The notes: generated by a model not told the origin, from the letters alone. A stretch of DNA of 64,000 nt from Eubacteriales bacterium (GCA_030524715.1 JAUNGB010000008.1:1-64000), one strand, 5' to 3'; positions 26,015 through 33,900 are shown, counted from the stretch's first letter. Numbers and translations are program-made.

Positions 26015-26099
26015 GGAAGAGACGATAAATGCTAGAAAGAAGAGACGATAAATTCCAAAAAGAAGAAACGATAAATACTAAAAAAAAGACGATAAAAAA
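26015..26099 (+). repeat. Tandem A-rich repeat upstream of the kdgA promoter
   Basis: Three and a half imperfect units of about 23 bp, each containing (G/A)A(G/A)ACGATAAA-type cores at about 26021, 26044, 26067 and 26088. It ends 13 bp before the -35 box, the position of an upstream activating element. Confidence 0.65.
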
Positions 26100-26111
26100 A
26101 TGAAGAATCCC

Positions 26112-26139
26112 TTGACAAAAAATGGGAAAGGAGTATAAT
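26112..26139 (+). promoter_or_regulatory. kdgA-kdgK promoter
   Basis: Consensus TTGACA at 26112-26117, a 16-nt spacer and consensus TATAAT at 26134-26139; start expected near 26146. Confidence 0.8.
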
Positions 26140-26154
26140 CAAAAACATAAGAGG

Positions 26155-26188
26155 TTCACAATATGAAAGAAGGTTCCACAATGTGAAA
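26155..26188. promoter_or_regulatory. Paired operator-like sites downstream of the kdgA promoter
   Basis: TTCACAATATGAAA (26155-26168) and TTCCACAATGTGAAA (26174-26188) are related, spaced 19 bp apart and roughly palindromic. They lie just after the predicted start site, suited to repression by the divergent IclR protein. Confidence 0.55.
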
Positions 26189-26263
26189 CTGAAACAAAAA
26201 GACGGAACATTGGGGCATAAGCAGCAGTCAAACTATGAATGATGGGAAAACAGGAGAAGTAAA

Positions 26264-26905
26264 ATGAACGAAGTATTGAAAAAAATTCAGGAAATCGGAA
26301 TCGTACCAGTTGTTGTTTTGAACGACGCCAAGGATGCGGCGCCTCTTGCAAAGGCATTATGTGACGGCGGACTTCCGTGCGCAGAGGTAACCTTCCGTAC
26401 AGCGGCAGCAGAAGAATCCATCCGCATCATGACCAAAGAATTTCCGGAGATGCTGGTAGGCGCAGGTACTGTACTGACTACAGAACAGGTTGACCGCGCA
26501 GTGGCAGCGGGAGCGAAATTTATCGTAAGCCCGGGACTGAATCCGAGAATCGTGAAATATTGTGTGGAAAAAGGCATTCTGATCACACCTGGCTGCACCA
26601 ATCCAAGCGACATCGAGCAGGCTCTGGAGAACGGCCTTGAGGTTGTTAAATTCTTCCCGGCAGAACCGGCAGGCGGCCTGAAGATGATCAAGGCTATGGC
26701 AGCGCCGTATGTAGGAGTGAAATTTATGCCTACCGGCGGAATTAACGCAAGCAACGTAAGAGAGTATCTGGCATACGACAGGATCATTGCCTGCGGCGGA
26801 AGCTGGATGGTAAAAGGCGACCTGGTAGATGCAGGAGAGTTTGATAAGATCACGGAACTTACACGTGAAGCAGTAGAAATTGTGAAAGAAAGCAGAGGGA
26901 AATAA
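26264..26905 (+). CDS. kdgA: 2-dehydro-3-deoxy-phosphogluconate (KDPG/KHG) aldolase
   Basis: Class I aldolase of 213 residues that splits KDPG into pyruvate and glyceraldehyde-3-phosphate, the last step of galacturonate use here. The Schiff-base Lys is Lys129 in EVVKFFPAE. Other family blocks are GIVPVVVL, CAEVTFRTAAA with the proton-transfer Glu, VGAGTVLT, SPGLNP and KFMPTGGI. ACAGGAGAAG precedes the ATG. kdgK follows after 3 bp, so they are translationally linked. Confidence 0.95.
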   Translation: MNEVLKKIQEIGIVPVVVLNDAKDAAPLAKALCDGGLPCAEVTFRTAAAEESIRIMTKEFPEMLVGAGTVLTTEQVDRAVAAGAKFIVSPGLNPRIVKYCVEKGILITPGCTNPSDIEQALENGLEVVKFFPAEPAGGLKMIKAMAAPYVGVKFMPTGGINASNVREYLAYDRIIACGGSWMVKGDLVDAGEFDKITELTREAVEIVKESRGK

Positions 26906-26908
26906 ATC

Positions 26909-27934
26909 ATGAGCAAGAAAGTAGTTACATTTGGAGAAATCATGTTAAGACTTGCGCCGGAAGGATATTATCGTTTTGTGCAGGCGGATACATTTGGGGC
27001 AACCTATGGCGGCGGCGAGGCAAACGTTGCGGTTTCCCTTGCAAACTATGGCTTTGACGCATCCTTTGTTACTAAGCTTCCGACTCATGAGATCGGGCAG
27101 GCAGCCGTAAATTCCCTGAGAAAATACGGCGTTGACACGACTAAGATCGTACGCGGCGGCGACCGTGTAGGTATCTACTATCTGGAAAAGGGCGCATCCC
27201 AGAGACCTTCCAAGGTTATCTATGACCGTGCAGGATCTTCCATTTATACAGCAGCCCGTGAGGATTTCAACTGGAAGGAAATCCTGGACGGAGCAGAATG
27301 GTTCCATTTCACTGGAATCACTCCGGCCCTGAACGATAATGTGGCAGCTATCTGCCTGGACGCTTGTAAAGCTGCAAAAGAACTGGGAGTAAAGGTTTCC
27401 TGTGACTTAAACTACAGAAATAAACTGTGGAGCAAGGAAAAAGCAGGCCAGGTAATGGGCGAGCTGTGCAAATATGTGGACGTCTGCATCGCAAATGAAG
27501 AGGACGCATCCGATGTATTCGGCATCAAGGCAGCCAACACAGACGTTACCGCAGGTACCGTAAACCATGAAGGCTACAAGGATGTTGCAAAACAGCTTGC
27601 AGACCGTTTCGGCTTTGAAAAGGTAGCCATCACTCTGCGTGAATCCATCTCCGCAAACGACAATAACTGGTCCGCAATGCTTTATGACGGAACCGATTAC
27701 TATTTCAGCAAGAAATACAAGATGCACATCGTAGACCGTGTAGGCGGCGGCGACAGCTTCGGCGGCGGTCTGATCGCAGCATCCCTGTCAGGATATGATT
27801 CCCAGGCAACTATTGAGTTCGCCGTTGCGGCATCCTGCCTGAAACACTCCATCGAGGGTGACTTCAATATGGTATCTATGGATGAAGTTGCAAAACTTGC
27901 CGGAGGAGACGCTTCCGGACGTGTCCAGAGATAA
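26909..27934 (+). CDS. kdgK: 2-keto-3-deoxygluconate kinase (PfkB family)
   Basis: Phosphorylates 2-keto-3-deoxygluconate to KDPG with ATP; 341 residues with the ribokinase fold. Visible are the N-terminal FGEIMLRLAPEG and GGGEANVAVSLANYG, the sugar-contacting SCDLNYRNKLWS, and the C-terminal DRVGGGDSFGGGLIAA with the catalytic Asp and anion hole (GGGDS replaces the more usual GAGDA). Position directly after kdgA and the shared promoter support this sugar specificity over other PfkB kinases. The unit ends at the hairpin 27965-28003. Confidence 0.93.
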   Translation: MSKKVVTFGEIMLRLAPEGYYRFVQADTFGATYGGGEANVAVSLANYGFDASFVTKLPTHEIGQAAVNSLRKYGVDTTKIVRGGDRVGIYYLEKGASQRPSKVIYDRAGSSIYTAAREDFNWKEILDGAEWFHFTGITPALNDNVAAICLDACKAAKELGVKVSCDLNYRNKLWSKEKAGQVMGELCKYVDVCIANEEDASDVFGIKAANTDVTAGTVNHEGYKDVAKQLADRFGFEKVAITLRESISANDNNWSAMLYDGTDYYFSKKYKMHIVDRVGGGDSFGGGLIAASLSGYDSQATIEFAVAASCLKHSIEGDFNMVSMDEVAKLAGGDASGRVQR

Positions 27935-27964
27935 ATATAGTTAAATCCATTTATACGCCATGAG

Positions 27965-28003
27965 AAAAAAAGATGGTTCTCCCAGGAAGAACCATCTTTT
28001 TTT
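27965..28003 (+). terminator. Terminator after kdgK
   Basis: AAAAAAAGATGGTTCT pairs with AGAACCATCTTTTTTT around a 7-nt loop; a T-run forms the 3' arm. Confidence 0.85.
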
Positions 28004-28033
28004 CAAAGAAGTAAAAGAAAGCGAAGCTGCTTT

Positions 28034-28050
28034 AGAGCGTGTTTGAAAAT
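28034..28050 (+). repeat. Dispersed 17-bp repeat AGAGCGTGTTTGAAAAT, copy 4
   Basis: An exact copy of the element at 5892-5908, here 23 bp before the ATG of the GltD-like gene, the same distance as from copy 1 to udp. Confidence 0.8.
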
Positions 28051-28073
28051 ATTTTATATTTAGGAGGCTGTTT

Positions 28074-29300
28074 ATGGCAATTCATGTACTTGATGAAGCA
28101 AAAAGATGTCTGAACTGTAAGGTTCCTCAATGTCAAAAGGGATGTCCCATCCATACGCCGATACCGAAGGTTATCCGGATGATGCTGGACGGAAAGCTGG
28201 ATGAAGCCGGTTGGACGCTTTTCGAAAATAACCCGCTGACTACCGTATGCAGCCTGATCTGCAATCATGAGAAGCAGTGCGAGGGGCATTGTGTTCTGGG
28301 AAAGAAAGGCGCTCCGGTTCATTTTTCAACCATTGAAAACTATATTTCCAGTACCTATAGTTCTAAGATGGTAAAAGGGCCGGCCCCATCCAATGGTATG
28401 CGCGTGGCGATCATAGGCTCCGGGCCGGCAGGACTGACCATTGCCGTTTTGCTGGCGCGGAAGGGGTATCAGGTTACCATTTTTGAAGGCAAGGATAAAA
28501 TCGGGGGAGTCCTGCGCTACGGTATTCCGGAATTTCGTCTTCCCAAGAGTATTCTGGATGATTTTGAGTATCGGCATTTGATCCTGAAGGATATTAAGAT
28601 CCGCCCGAACACCACAGTGGGAGGGGCGATCACGATCGAAGATCTTCTCAGGGACGGATATAAAGCCATTTTTGTGGGAACGGGAGTATGGAGGCCGAAT
28701 ACTCTGGGTATCAAGGGAGAAACTCTGGGACATGTGCATTTCGGGATCAATTATCTCAACAATCCGGACAGCTTCCATCTTGGAGAGCGGGTAATCGTTA
28801 TCGGAGCAGGAAATGCGGCAATGGACGTAGCGCGCACAGCCCTGCGCAAGGGAGTTCGTTATCTTCAGTGCTTTTCCAGGGAGGATACGGTGGCTGCCAG
28901 CAAGCATGAGTTTGATTATGCCGTACTGGAAGGCGTGGAATTTGTTTATTGTAAGATCCCGGTGGAAATCACTGATGAGGGTGTGATCTTTGCAGACGCG
29001 CAGAAGAAGGAAGACGGCAGCTACGAACAGCTTCCGGGCACAGAGAAGCTGTATCCTGCAGACAGCATTATCATATCCATCAGCCAGGGCCCGTTAAACC
29101 GTCTGGTAACGACCACAAAGGGACTGGACGCCAATGACCGGGGGCTGCTTAATACAGACGAAGAGGGGCATACCTCACGCCCGGAGGTTTTCGCCAGCGG
29201 CGACGTTGTGCAGGGGGCAAGAACGGTAGTGGAAGCAGTGGCACATTCCAAAGTGGTTGCAGAGGCTATGGACCGCTATATGCAGAGCTTACAGAAATAA
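28074..29300 (+). CDS. FAD-dependent NAD(P) oxidoreductase, glutamate synthase small-subunit (GltD/NfnB) type
   Basis: A 408-residue soluble electron-transfer flavoprotein. The N-terminal domain carries two cysteine clusters for 4Fe-4S centres (CLNCKVPQCQKGCP at 12-25, then CSLICNHEKQCEGHC at about 61-75). An FAD site (VAIIGSGPAGLTIAVLLARKG, about 111-131), an NAD(P) site (VIVIGAGNAAMDVARTALRKG) and the closing FASGDVVQG follow. This layout is shared by GltD, NfnB/SudA and related subunits. No gltB or nfnA partner is adjacent, so the electron acceptor is unknown. AGGAGGCTGTTT precedes the ATG. Terminated at 29419-29452. Confidence 0.9.
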   Translation: MAIHVLDEAKRCLNCKVPQCQKGCPIHTPIPKVIRMMLDGKLDEAGWTLFENNPLTTVCSLICNHEKQCEGHCVLGKKGAPVHFSTIENYISSTYSSKMVKGPAPSNGMRVAIIGSGPAGLTIAVLLARKGYQVTIFEGKDKIGGVLRYGIPEFRLPKSILDDFEYRHLILKDIKIRPNTTVGGAITIEDLLRDGYKAIFVGTGVWRPNTLGIKGETLGHVHFGINYLNNPDSFHLGERVIVIGAGNAAMDVARTALRKGVRYLQCFSREDTVAASKHEFDYAVLEGVEFVYCKIPVEITDEGVIFADAQKKEDGSYEQLPGTEKLYPADSIIISISQGPLNRLVTTTKGLDANDRGLLNTDEEGHTSRPEVFASGDVVQGARTVVEAVAHSKVVAEAMDRYMQSLQK

Positions 29301-29307
29301 TGCTTAT

Positions 29308-29397
29308 GGAGAGATGATCCTGTATAGAGAAAAATTCTGTATGGAGAGATAATTCTGTGTGAAGAGATAATTCTATACGGAGAAACTGATTTCATAC
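29308..29397 (+). repeat. Five degenerate 18-bp tandem repeats
   Basis: Units of the form GGAGAGATAATTCTGTAT start at 29308, 29326 (17 bp), 29343, 29361 and 29379. They lie between the GltD-like stop and its terminator, so they would be in the 3' untranslated RNA. Confidence 0.7.
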
Positions 29398-29418
29398 AGT
29401 TATTTTGCTGATAAGACG

Positions 29419-29452
29419 AAGCAGGCGGTTCCTTTCAGGAAACTGCCTGCTT
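29419..29452. terminator. Terminator between the GltD-like and AAA-ATPase genes
   Basis: AAGCAGGCGGTTCCT pairs with AGGAAACTGCCTGCTT with one bulge; TTTGTCTTTT follows on the plus strand. It may serve both convergent genes. Confidence 0.75.
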
Positions 29453-29480
29453 TGTCTTTTGACGATATTCAGAAAATTTC

Positions 29481-31079
29481 TTATACGACTGCCTCAATGA
29501 TTTTCTTATTTCCAATAGTAATTTCATGGACGCCTGTCTGTTTGTTTTTGTTAAAATTAAAACTGAGCATATAGCCTGTATTAATGTGGAAATCCTCCAG
29601 ATATCCGGCAAGCTGCTGCTCGCCGCGTCTGTTATATTCCTGTCCATGCCAGATCTTCATTTCAATTATATAACGCTCGCCGTTATAATCCACAACCACA
29701 TCTGCGCGACGTAGATCACGTGTTCTGGATTCCACATAATAATTACCGGCGCCATTAATGATAGGCCTCAGATACAGAAGGAAAAACTGCCTGCCTTCTT
29801 CCTCTAAGAATCCGTCGTCACGTCCTCCATAGATATCATTGAAATGAACCACAAATCTTTCAAGAACCCGCCGCATATTCAGGCAGCCATCCACAACAAA
29901 TTGATTCCTGTCCTGTAAGGATGCCTTATAAATATCTGTTTCCTGCATTTCATCTTCCGAAAGATAGAAGTTATAGAGCCGCGTTTCAAAAATCCGGTTT
30001 GCGACGGCTACGTTTCCATTCTGGTTTTTTATAAACCCAAACATAGTAGCCATATCGATTACGTTCCCGTCCGCTGTATACAGGAAGGTCTTTCCGGTAA
30101 AAAGGATCGTCCTCAGCATTCTGTGAAGCTGCGGGTAATCGTGAAGCTTACCGATCAATGACTCAAACAACGTATTCTTTTCCGAAAGGAGCATTCGTAA
30201 GGCTCTGTGAAAACCATCCTTCGTCCATGCGGCTTTCTTAGAGTCAGTTTCCCGTGCAACCTTCTCATCCATTAGCTGACAGAGCCTTGATACAAGAAAC
30301 GGATAGCCTGAAGTATGATCAAATATCAGACCTGCCATTTCGTCTGTGCTCATTCCGGTGTGGTAATCATTTTCGTATTCTGCAAGCATCTCTGCGATGC
30401 CGTTTTTTGAGAAACTCATATCAATGTCGAAATCTGCCGCGATATTCCAGGGACTATTGTACTTATGCTCGTCTTCCGGGCGAAGCTTCTGCCGGAGATT
30501 CTTAATGTCATATACTCCTGCGAGAATGACAGATTTAAAAGCCGGTTGTTGGAAGCGTTTGAGGTACTGTGCGCGAAGCTGTGCCAGAAAATCAATAAAG
30601 ACCTGATTATTTGCCGCACTGTCCACCTCGTCGATCATCAGGACAATGGGTTTGTCACAGGCAGCACAGATATCTGTAAGATCTTCAAAAAGCGGACGCA
30701 GCGTAAAAGCCTCATTTTTATCTGAGAGTTTCCTTCCAAGCAGATTGACCGCTTCCTGTAGTTCGTTTGTCATAGAAGGATTGGCTCTTTTAAAAAGTTT
30801 CAGAAAAGTGTTCGCAAAAGCACTTGTAAAAATATGCTCTGTTTTGAAATCTGCACTTCCGAATGTCTGAAAATCCATGAAAACAACATAATAATCGGTC
30901 TGCAAATAGTGGTCTAATGCCATCAGAGTCGTGGTCTTACCATACTGACGTGCCCTGTTAATGATAAAATACTTACCATTATCCACAAGCTTCCTGATTT
31001 CCCTTAAACGTTCATCTATGTTTACCATGTAGTGTTCTTCCGGAACACATAATCCGGTGGTATTAAAAACTTTCGGCAT
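29481..31079 (-). CDS. AAA-like ATPase with C-terminal PD-(D/E)XK nuclease-type domain
   Basis: A 532-residue protein of unknown role. The N-terminal P-loop is INRARQYGKTTTLMAL (Walker A) with Walker B IVLMIDEVDSA. The C-terminal 110 residues contain ADVVVDYNGERYIIEMKIW, with the Asp and the Glu-x-Lys of a PD-(D/E)XK nuclease core. Proteins of this build are common and multicopy in gut Bacteroidetes and Clostridia, and suspected to be mobile or defence-linked, but no function is established. A GTG at 31088 is in frame; the ATG at 31079 has better spacing (10 nt) from AAAGGAG. A second, only distantly similar member is at 43689-45281. Confidence 0.85.
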   Translation of the reverse strand: MPKVFNTTGLCVPEEHYMVNIDERLREIRKLVDNGKYFIINRARQYGKTTTLMALDHYLQTDYYVVFMDFQTFGSADFKTEHIFTSAFANTFLKLFKRANPSMTNELQEAVNLLGRKLSDKNEAFTLRPLFEDLTDICAACDKPIVLMIDEVDSAANNQVFIDFLAQLRAQYLKRFQQPAFKSVILAGVYDIKNLRQKLRPEDEHKYNSPWNIAADFDIDMSFSKNGIAEMLAEYENDYHTGMSTDEMAGLIFDHTSGYPFLVSRLCQLMDEKVARETDSKKAAWTKDGFHRALRMLLSEKNTLFESLIGKLHDYPQLHRMLRTILFTGKTFLYTADGNVIDMATMFGFIKNQNGNVAVANRIFETRLYNFYLSEDEMQETDIYKASLQDRNQFVVDGCLNMRRVLERFVVHFNDIYGGRDDGFLEEEGRQFFLLYLRPIINGAGNYYVESRTRDLRRADVVVDYNGERYIIEMKIWHGQEYNRRGEQQLAGYLEDFHINTGYMLSFNFNKNKQTGVHEITIGNKKIIEAVV

Positions 31080-31250
31080 CTTCCGCACACTCCTTTCCGA
31101 AGCCTGACGATTATTCGTCTCTCAGATGCGATAATAAAGATATTTTGTTTAGTATGTATTTATCTTATCATAGGCTTTTTGATTTAGCAAGCAGTGGGAA
31201 TTTCCGCATGCCGTTCTCTGTTAAATTTGCCAATCGAGAAAGGAAACAAC

Positions 31251-31279
31251 TTGACAGGGGAATTTTCAGATAGTATGAT
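31251..31279 (+). promoter_or_regulatory. Promoter of the BMC shell operon
   Basis: TTGACA at 31251-31256, a 17-nt spacer and TATGAT at 31274-31279. Confidence 0.75.
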
Positions 31280-31336
31280 TTCTATAGAAGCAGATTTTTT
31301 AGTGCGGCAAATACAACAGGAAAGATGAAATGAGAG

Positions 31337-31370
31337 AAAATGTCCTGAACGTTTTTGTTTAGGACATTTT
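31337..31370 (+). terminator. Attenuator-like hairpin in the BMC operon leader
   Basis: AAAATGTCCT pairs perfectly with AGGACATTTT around a 14-nt loop, followed by T and CCG. It lies 23 bp before the ATG of the first shell gene, between promoter and coding region, so conditional termination is possible. Confidence 0.5.
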
Positions 31371-31392
31371 TCCGAAAGAGAGGAATTGATAA

Positions 31393-31758
31393 ATGGCAAA
31401 TGGACATGAAGAACAGATAAGAATCGTACAGGAAACCGTAGCAGGAAAGGAAATCACGTTTGCACATGTGATGGGCGGCCCGGCTCCGATTATATATCAG
31501 AAGCTGGGGTTAAATCCCCAGTTGGATTATCGCTCATCAGCAATCGGGATCATGAATATGACTCCGCCGGAATCCGCTGTGATCGCATCGGATATCGCGG
31601 TTAAGAGCGGAAATGTTTATCTTGGGTTTGCAGACCGGTTTACAGGAACGCTGATCATTACAGGAGAAATCTCGGATGTCATTTCAGCTATGACGGAGAT
31701 CGTGGATTATTTCCGGGATTCCCTGGGGTACGTAGTCTGCAAAATCACAAAACGATAG
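31393..31758 (+). CDS. Bacterial microcompartment shell protein, EutS/PduU-type permuted BMC
   Basis: A 121-residue circularly permuted BMC-domain protein. The order of elements matches EutS: an N-terminal beta strand region RIVQETVAGKEITFAHVMG, then the domain core AIGIMNMTPPESAVIASDIAVKSGNVYLGFADRFTGTLIITGEISDV. Such proteins form hexamers whose N-terminal strands build a barrel over the pore. AGAGGAATTG precedes the ATG. It is first of a three-gene unit with a second permuted shell protein and an EutP/PduV GTPase. No aldehyde dehydrogenase, lyase or canonical hexamer gene is nearby. Confidence 0.9.
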   Translation: MANGHEEQIRIVQETVAGKEITFAHVMGGPAPIIYQKLGLNPQLDYRSSAIGIMNMTPPESAVIASDIAVKSGNVYLGFADRFTGTLIITGEISDVISAMTEIVDYFRDSLGYVVCKITKR

Positions 31759-31769
31759 GAAGTGCGGCC

Positions 31770-32198
31770 ATGACTCATATAACGAAGGAGGAACTGCTGG
31801 AAAAACTGTTCCATAAGGATTATGAAGAACTGAAAGGGAAGAAGCTGCGTATGACCCGCGTGCGGGTTCCGGGGAAGGAAGTCTGTCTGGCTCATGTCAT
31901 AAGCCCGTCACAGGCATGTATTTACCAGAATCTAGGGCTGCATATCGGCGTTCATGAAGGCGAGGATCATACAGGGGAATCCATCGGGCTGCTTCGTTTC
32001 ACGCCTTGGGAGGCTGTTGTGGTGGCTGCGGATGTCGCAGTAAAAAGCGCGCATGTGCAGATCGGGTTTATGGATCGTTTCTGCGGCTCTCTGATCATTA
32101 CCGGAGGACTGTCTCAGGTACAGACGGCATTGGAAGAGGTTGTGAGATTTTTTGACGAGGAGCTGGGCTTTCAAACCTGTGAAGTCCACAAAAGCTGA
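31770..32198 (+). CDS. Second permuted BMC shell protein (EutS/PduU/CutR-like)
   Basis: A 142-residue paralogue of the preceding gene with an extended N-terminus (about 25 residues, ITKEELLEKLFHKDYEELKGKKLR). The core RVRVPGKEVCLAHVISPS and GLLRFTPWEAVVVAADVAVKSAHVQIGFMDRFCGSLIITGGLSQVQ aligns block by block with the first. Two different permuted shell proteins in tandem could build mixed hexamers or caps. The gene starts 11 bp after the first; an in-frame ATG at 31770 follows GGAAGTGCGGCC. The N-terminal extension may be an encapsulation or assembly segment, which is speculation. Confidence 0.88.
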   Translation: MTHITKEELLEKLFHKDYEELKGKKLRMTRVRVPGKEVCLAHVISPSQACIYQNLGLHIGVHEGEDHTGESIGLLRFTPWEAVVVAADVAVKSAHVQIGFMDRFCGSLIITGGLSQVQTALEEVVRFFDEELGFQTCEVHKS

Positions 32199-32219
32199 GA
32201 AAGCAGGATGAGGTGACCA

Positions 32220-32765
32220 ATGAAAAAGTTATTTTTGATGGGCAGGAGCGAGGCCGGAAAAACTTCCCTGACACAGGCCCTGAAGGGCGAAGAGCTTCAT
32301 TATGTGAAAACGCAGTATACGAATACGCAGGATGATATGATCGATTCTCCGGGAGAATATGCGGAGTCCAAGCGCTTCAGCGTTGGTCTGGCGTGTTTTT
32401 CCTTTGAGGCGGATGTGGTGGCAATCGTTCAGGCTGCAGATGAACCGTTTAATCTTTTCAGCGCGAGCCTCCGTTCATTCATTCTCCGGCCCCTTATCGG
32501 CATTATCACAAAGACGGATTCGCCTTATGCCAATATCCCCATGGTCAGGCAGTGGATGATCAATGCAGGCTGCGAGCGTATTTTTCAGATCAACAATGTG
32601 ACGCGGGAGGGAATCAGCGAGCTTATGGAATATCTGGAAGAGGATCTGCCGCAATTGACCATGGAGCAGGCAAAATTTAAGCAGAGTCTCGGATTAAATG
32701 AATGGGACCCGCTTCCGGAAGGAACAGAATATCCGGAAGGAATAAAGGAAGTAACTGAGAAATAA
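32220..32765 (+). CDS. EutP/PduV-family GTPase
   Basis: A small P-loop protein of 181 residues found with microcompartment operons. Visible are the Walker A motif MGRSEAGKTSLTQAL near the N-terminus, G3 DSPGEY and G4 TKTD. EutP of Listeria has acetate kinase-like activity and PduV of Salmonella is linked to compartment positioning; which applies here cannot be told. The gene starts 21 bp after the second shell gene behind AGGATGAGGTG. The operon ends at the terminator 32783-32816. Confidence 0.9.
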   Translation: MKKLFLMGRSEAGKTSLTQALKGEELHYVKTQYTNTQDDMIDSPGEYAESKRFSVGLACFSFEADVVAIVQAADEPFNLFSASLRSFILRPLIGIITKTDSPYANIPMVRQWMINAGCERIFQINNVTREGISELMEYLEEDLPQLTMEQAKFKQSLGLNEWDPLPEGTEYPEGIKEVTEK

Positions 32766-32782
32766 AAGAAGCAACTAATATA

Positions 32783-32816
32783 AAAAGCCGGCATGACAGA
32801 AACCATGTCGGCTTTT
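32783..32816 (+). terminator. Terminator of the BMC operon
   Basis: AAAAGCCGGCATG pairs with CATGTCGGCTTTT around an 8-nt loop. Confidence 0.8.
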
Positions 32817-32824
32817 GAGGGTTT

Positions 32825-32916
32825 ATTCACCTGTGCGGCGACTAATCCAACAGCAGGCTTTCATTGCAAGAAATTGCATGAATGTCCGCTGCCGGATTGT
32901 AATCACACAGGTGAAT
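32825..32916 (-). terminator. Long inverted repeat at the end of panS
   Basis: ATTCACCTGTG (32825-32835) is repeated inverted as CACAGGTGAAT (32906-32916), with weaker pairing inside. It starts at the base next to the panS stop codon and could end that minus-strand transcript. Confidence 0.5.
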
Positions 32917-33897
32917 TTATTTTCCGGATGCCGCGTTGGCAGCCAGATGCTGTGCATCCTCCTGTTTTCTTGCCCCGGCGCGTCTCAGGCTGGCAAAAAT
33001 CGAACCGGAAATATTGTGCCATACGCTGAAGATCGCTCCCGGCAGAGTAGCCAGAGGATTGGAGGCGAAATTGGCGGCAGCCAGTGAGACTGCAAGTCCG
33101 CTGTTCTGCATTGCCACTTCGATGGCGATGGCGGTCGCCTTGTCGTATTCTACCTTAAAGACTTTGGACGCCCCAAGTCCAAGGAGAAGCCCGAGAAGGT
33201 TATGCAGCATAACAACGCCCAGCACCAGAAGTCCGCAGGTAAGAATTTTTTCCACGTTGTTTGCAACGATTCCGGCGATGATCATGACAATGGCAACTAC
33301 GGAAATCAGAGGAACCACGGACGAAATTTTTTCCATTGCCCTGCCGAGGATACGATGAATGACAATACCCAGAAGAACAGGAACCAGAATGACCTTCGTT
33401 ACGGAGATGATCATGGCTGCCAGCGATACATCCACCCAAGCTCCTGCGAGCAGGTAGGTGAGGAAAGGAGTCATGATAGGCGCCAGCAGGGTGGAAACAA
33501 TGGTCATTCCCACAGACAGGGAAACATCTCCGCCTGCAATGTAGGTGATAACATTGCTTGCCGTGCCTCCCGGGCAGCAGCCGACCAGAATGACGCCTAC
33601 CGCCAGGTCCGGCGGCAGCTTCAAAAGCATGGATAATGCCCATGCGGACAGCGGCATAATGGTATACTGCGCGATACATCCGATGATGATTTCTTTGGGC
33701 CGTGTTAATACAGCCTTAAAATCCTCCACCTTAATGGTGAGTCCCATGCCGAACATAGCGGCGCCCAGAAACCAGGAGGTATAGTTGGTCGCCCATGCAA
33801 AGCCGGACGGCACGATAAAGGCAAGTACAGAAAAGATGATGATAATAACTCCGATATAACGGGTCAGGCCGGAAATAATGCTTTCGATCTTTTTCAT
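32917..33897 (-). CDS. Bile acid:sodium symporter-family transporter, probable PanS-type pantoate/ketopantoate importer
   Basis: A polytopic membrane protein of 326 residues with 9-10 helices. BASS/SBF family motifs are clear: FLGAAMFGMGLTIKVEDF, VGCCPGGTASNVITYIAGGDVSLSVGMT and the second crossover EVAMQNSGLAVSLAAANF. Its start lies 3 bp after the panC stop, with the ribosome site inside the panC end, so it is the third gene of panD-panC-panS. PanS of Salmonella, in this family, takes up ketopantoate/pantoate. Here panB and panE are absent locally, which supports import of pantoate for PanC. Bile acid transport is unlikely in this context but cannot be excluded. Confidence 0.8.
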   Translation of the reverse strand: MKKIESIISGLTRYIGVIIIIFSVLAFIVPSGFAWATNYTSWFLGAAMFGMGLTIKVEDFKAVLTRPKEIIIGCIAQYTIMPLSAWALSMLLKLPPDLAVGVILVGCCPGGTASNVITYIAGGDVSLSVGMTIVSTLLAPIMTPFLTYLLAGAWVDVSLAAMIISVTKVILVPVLLGIVIHRILGRAMEKISSVVPLISVVAIVMIIAGIVANNVEKILTCGLLVLGVVMLHNLLGLLLGLGASKVFKVEYDKATAIAIEVAMQNSGLAVSLAAANFASNPLATLPGAIFSVWHNISGSIFASLRRAGARKQEDAQHLAANAASGK

Positions 33898-33900
33898 ATG

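Larger units (their letters stand above)
25796..26263. other. Repeat-rich regulatory region between iclR and kdgA
   Basis: A 468-bp gap without a gene. In order it holds a GAACGCAGATAAGC repeat with an inverted partner (25834-25886), a GTTAC-type hairpin repeat (25933-25967), an A-rich tandem repeat (26015-26099), the kdgA promoter (26112-26139) and two operator-like palindromes (26155-26188). Confidence 0.6.
31080..31392 (+). other. Leader region of the orphan BMC operon
   Basis: A 313-bp gap. It holds a consensus promoter (31251-31279) and, about 55 nt into the predicted transcript, a terminator-like hairpin (31337-31370) before the first shell gene. No small gene was found. Confidence 0.6.

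Noticed and set aside
26015..26099. CRISPR-like array
   Set aside because: Units are short (23 bp), A-rich, contiguous and imperfect, with no spacers and no cas genes.
31337..31370. ANTAR antiterminator target in the BMC leader
   Set aside because: Only one clear stem, and its loop lacks the A1/G4 hexaloop pattern; kept only as a generic attenuator candidate.
32917..33897. Bile acid transporter
   Set aside because: The family name is misleading here; fusion to the pan operon favours a PanS-type pantoate role, though unproven.
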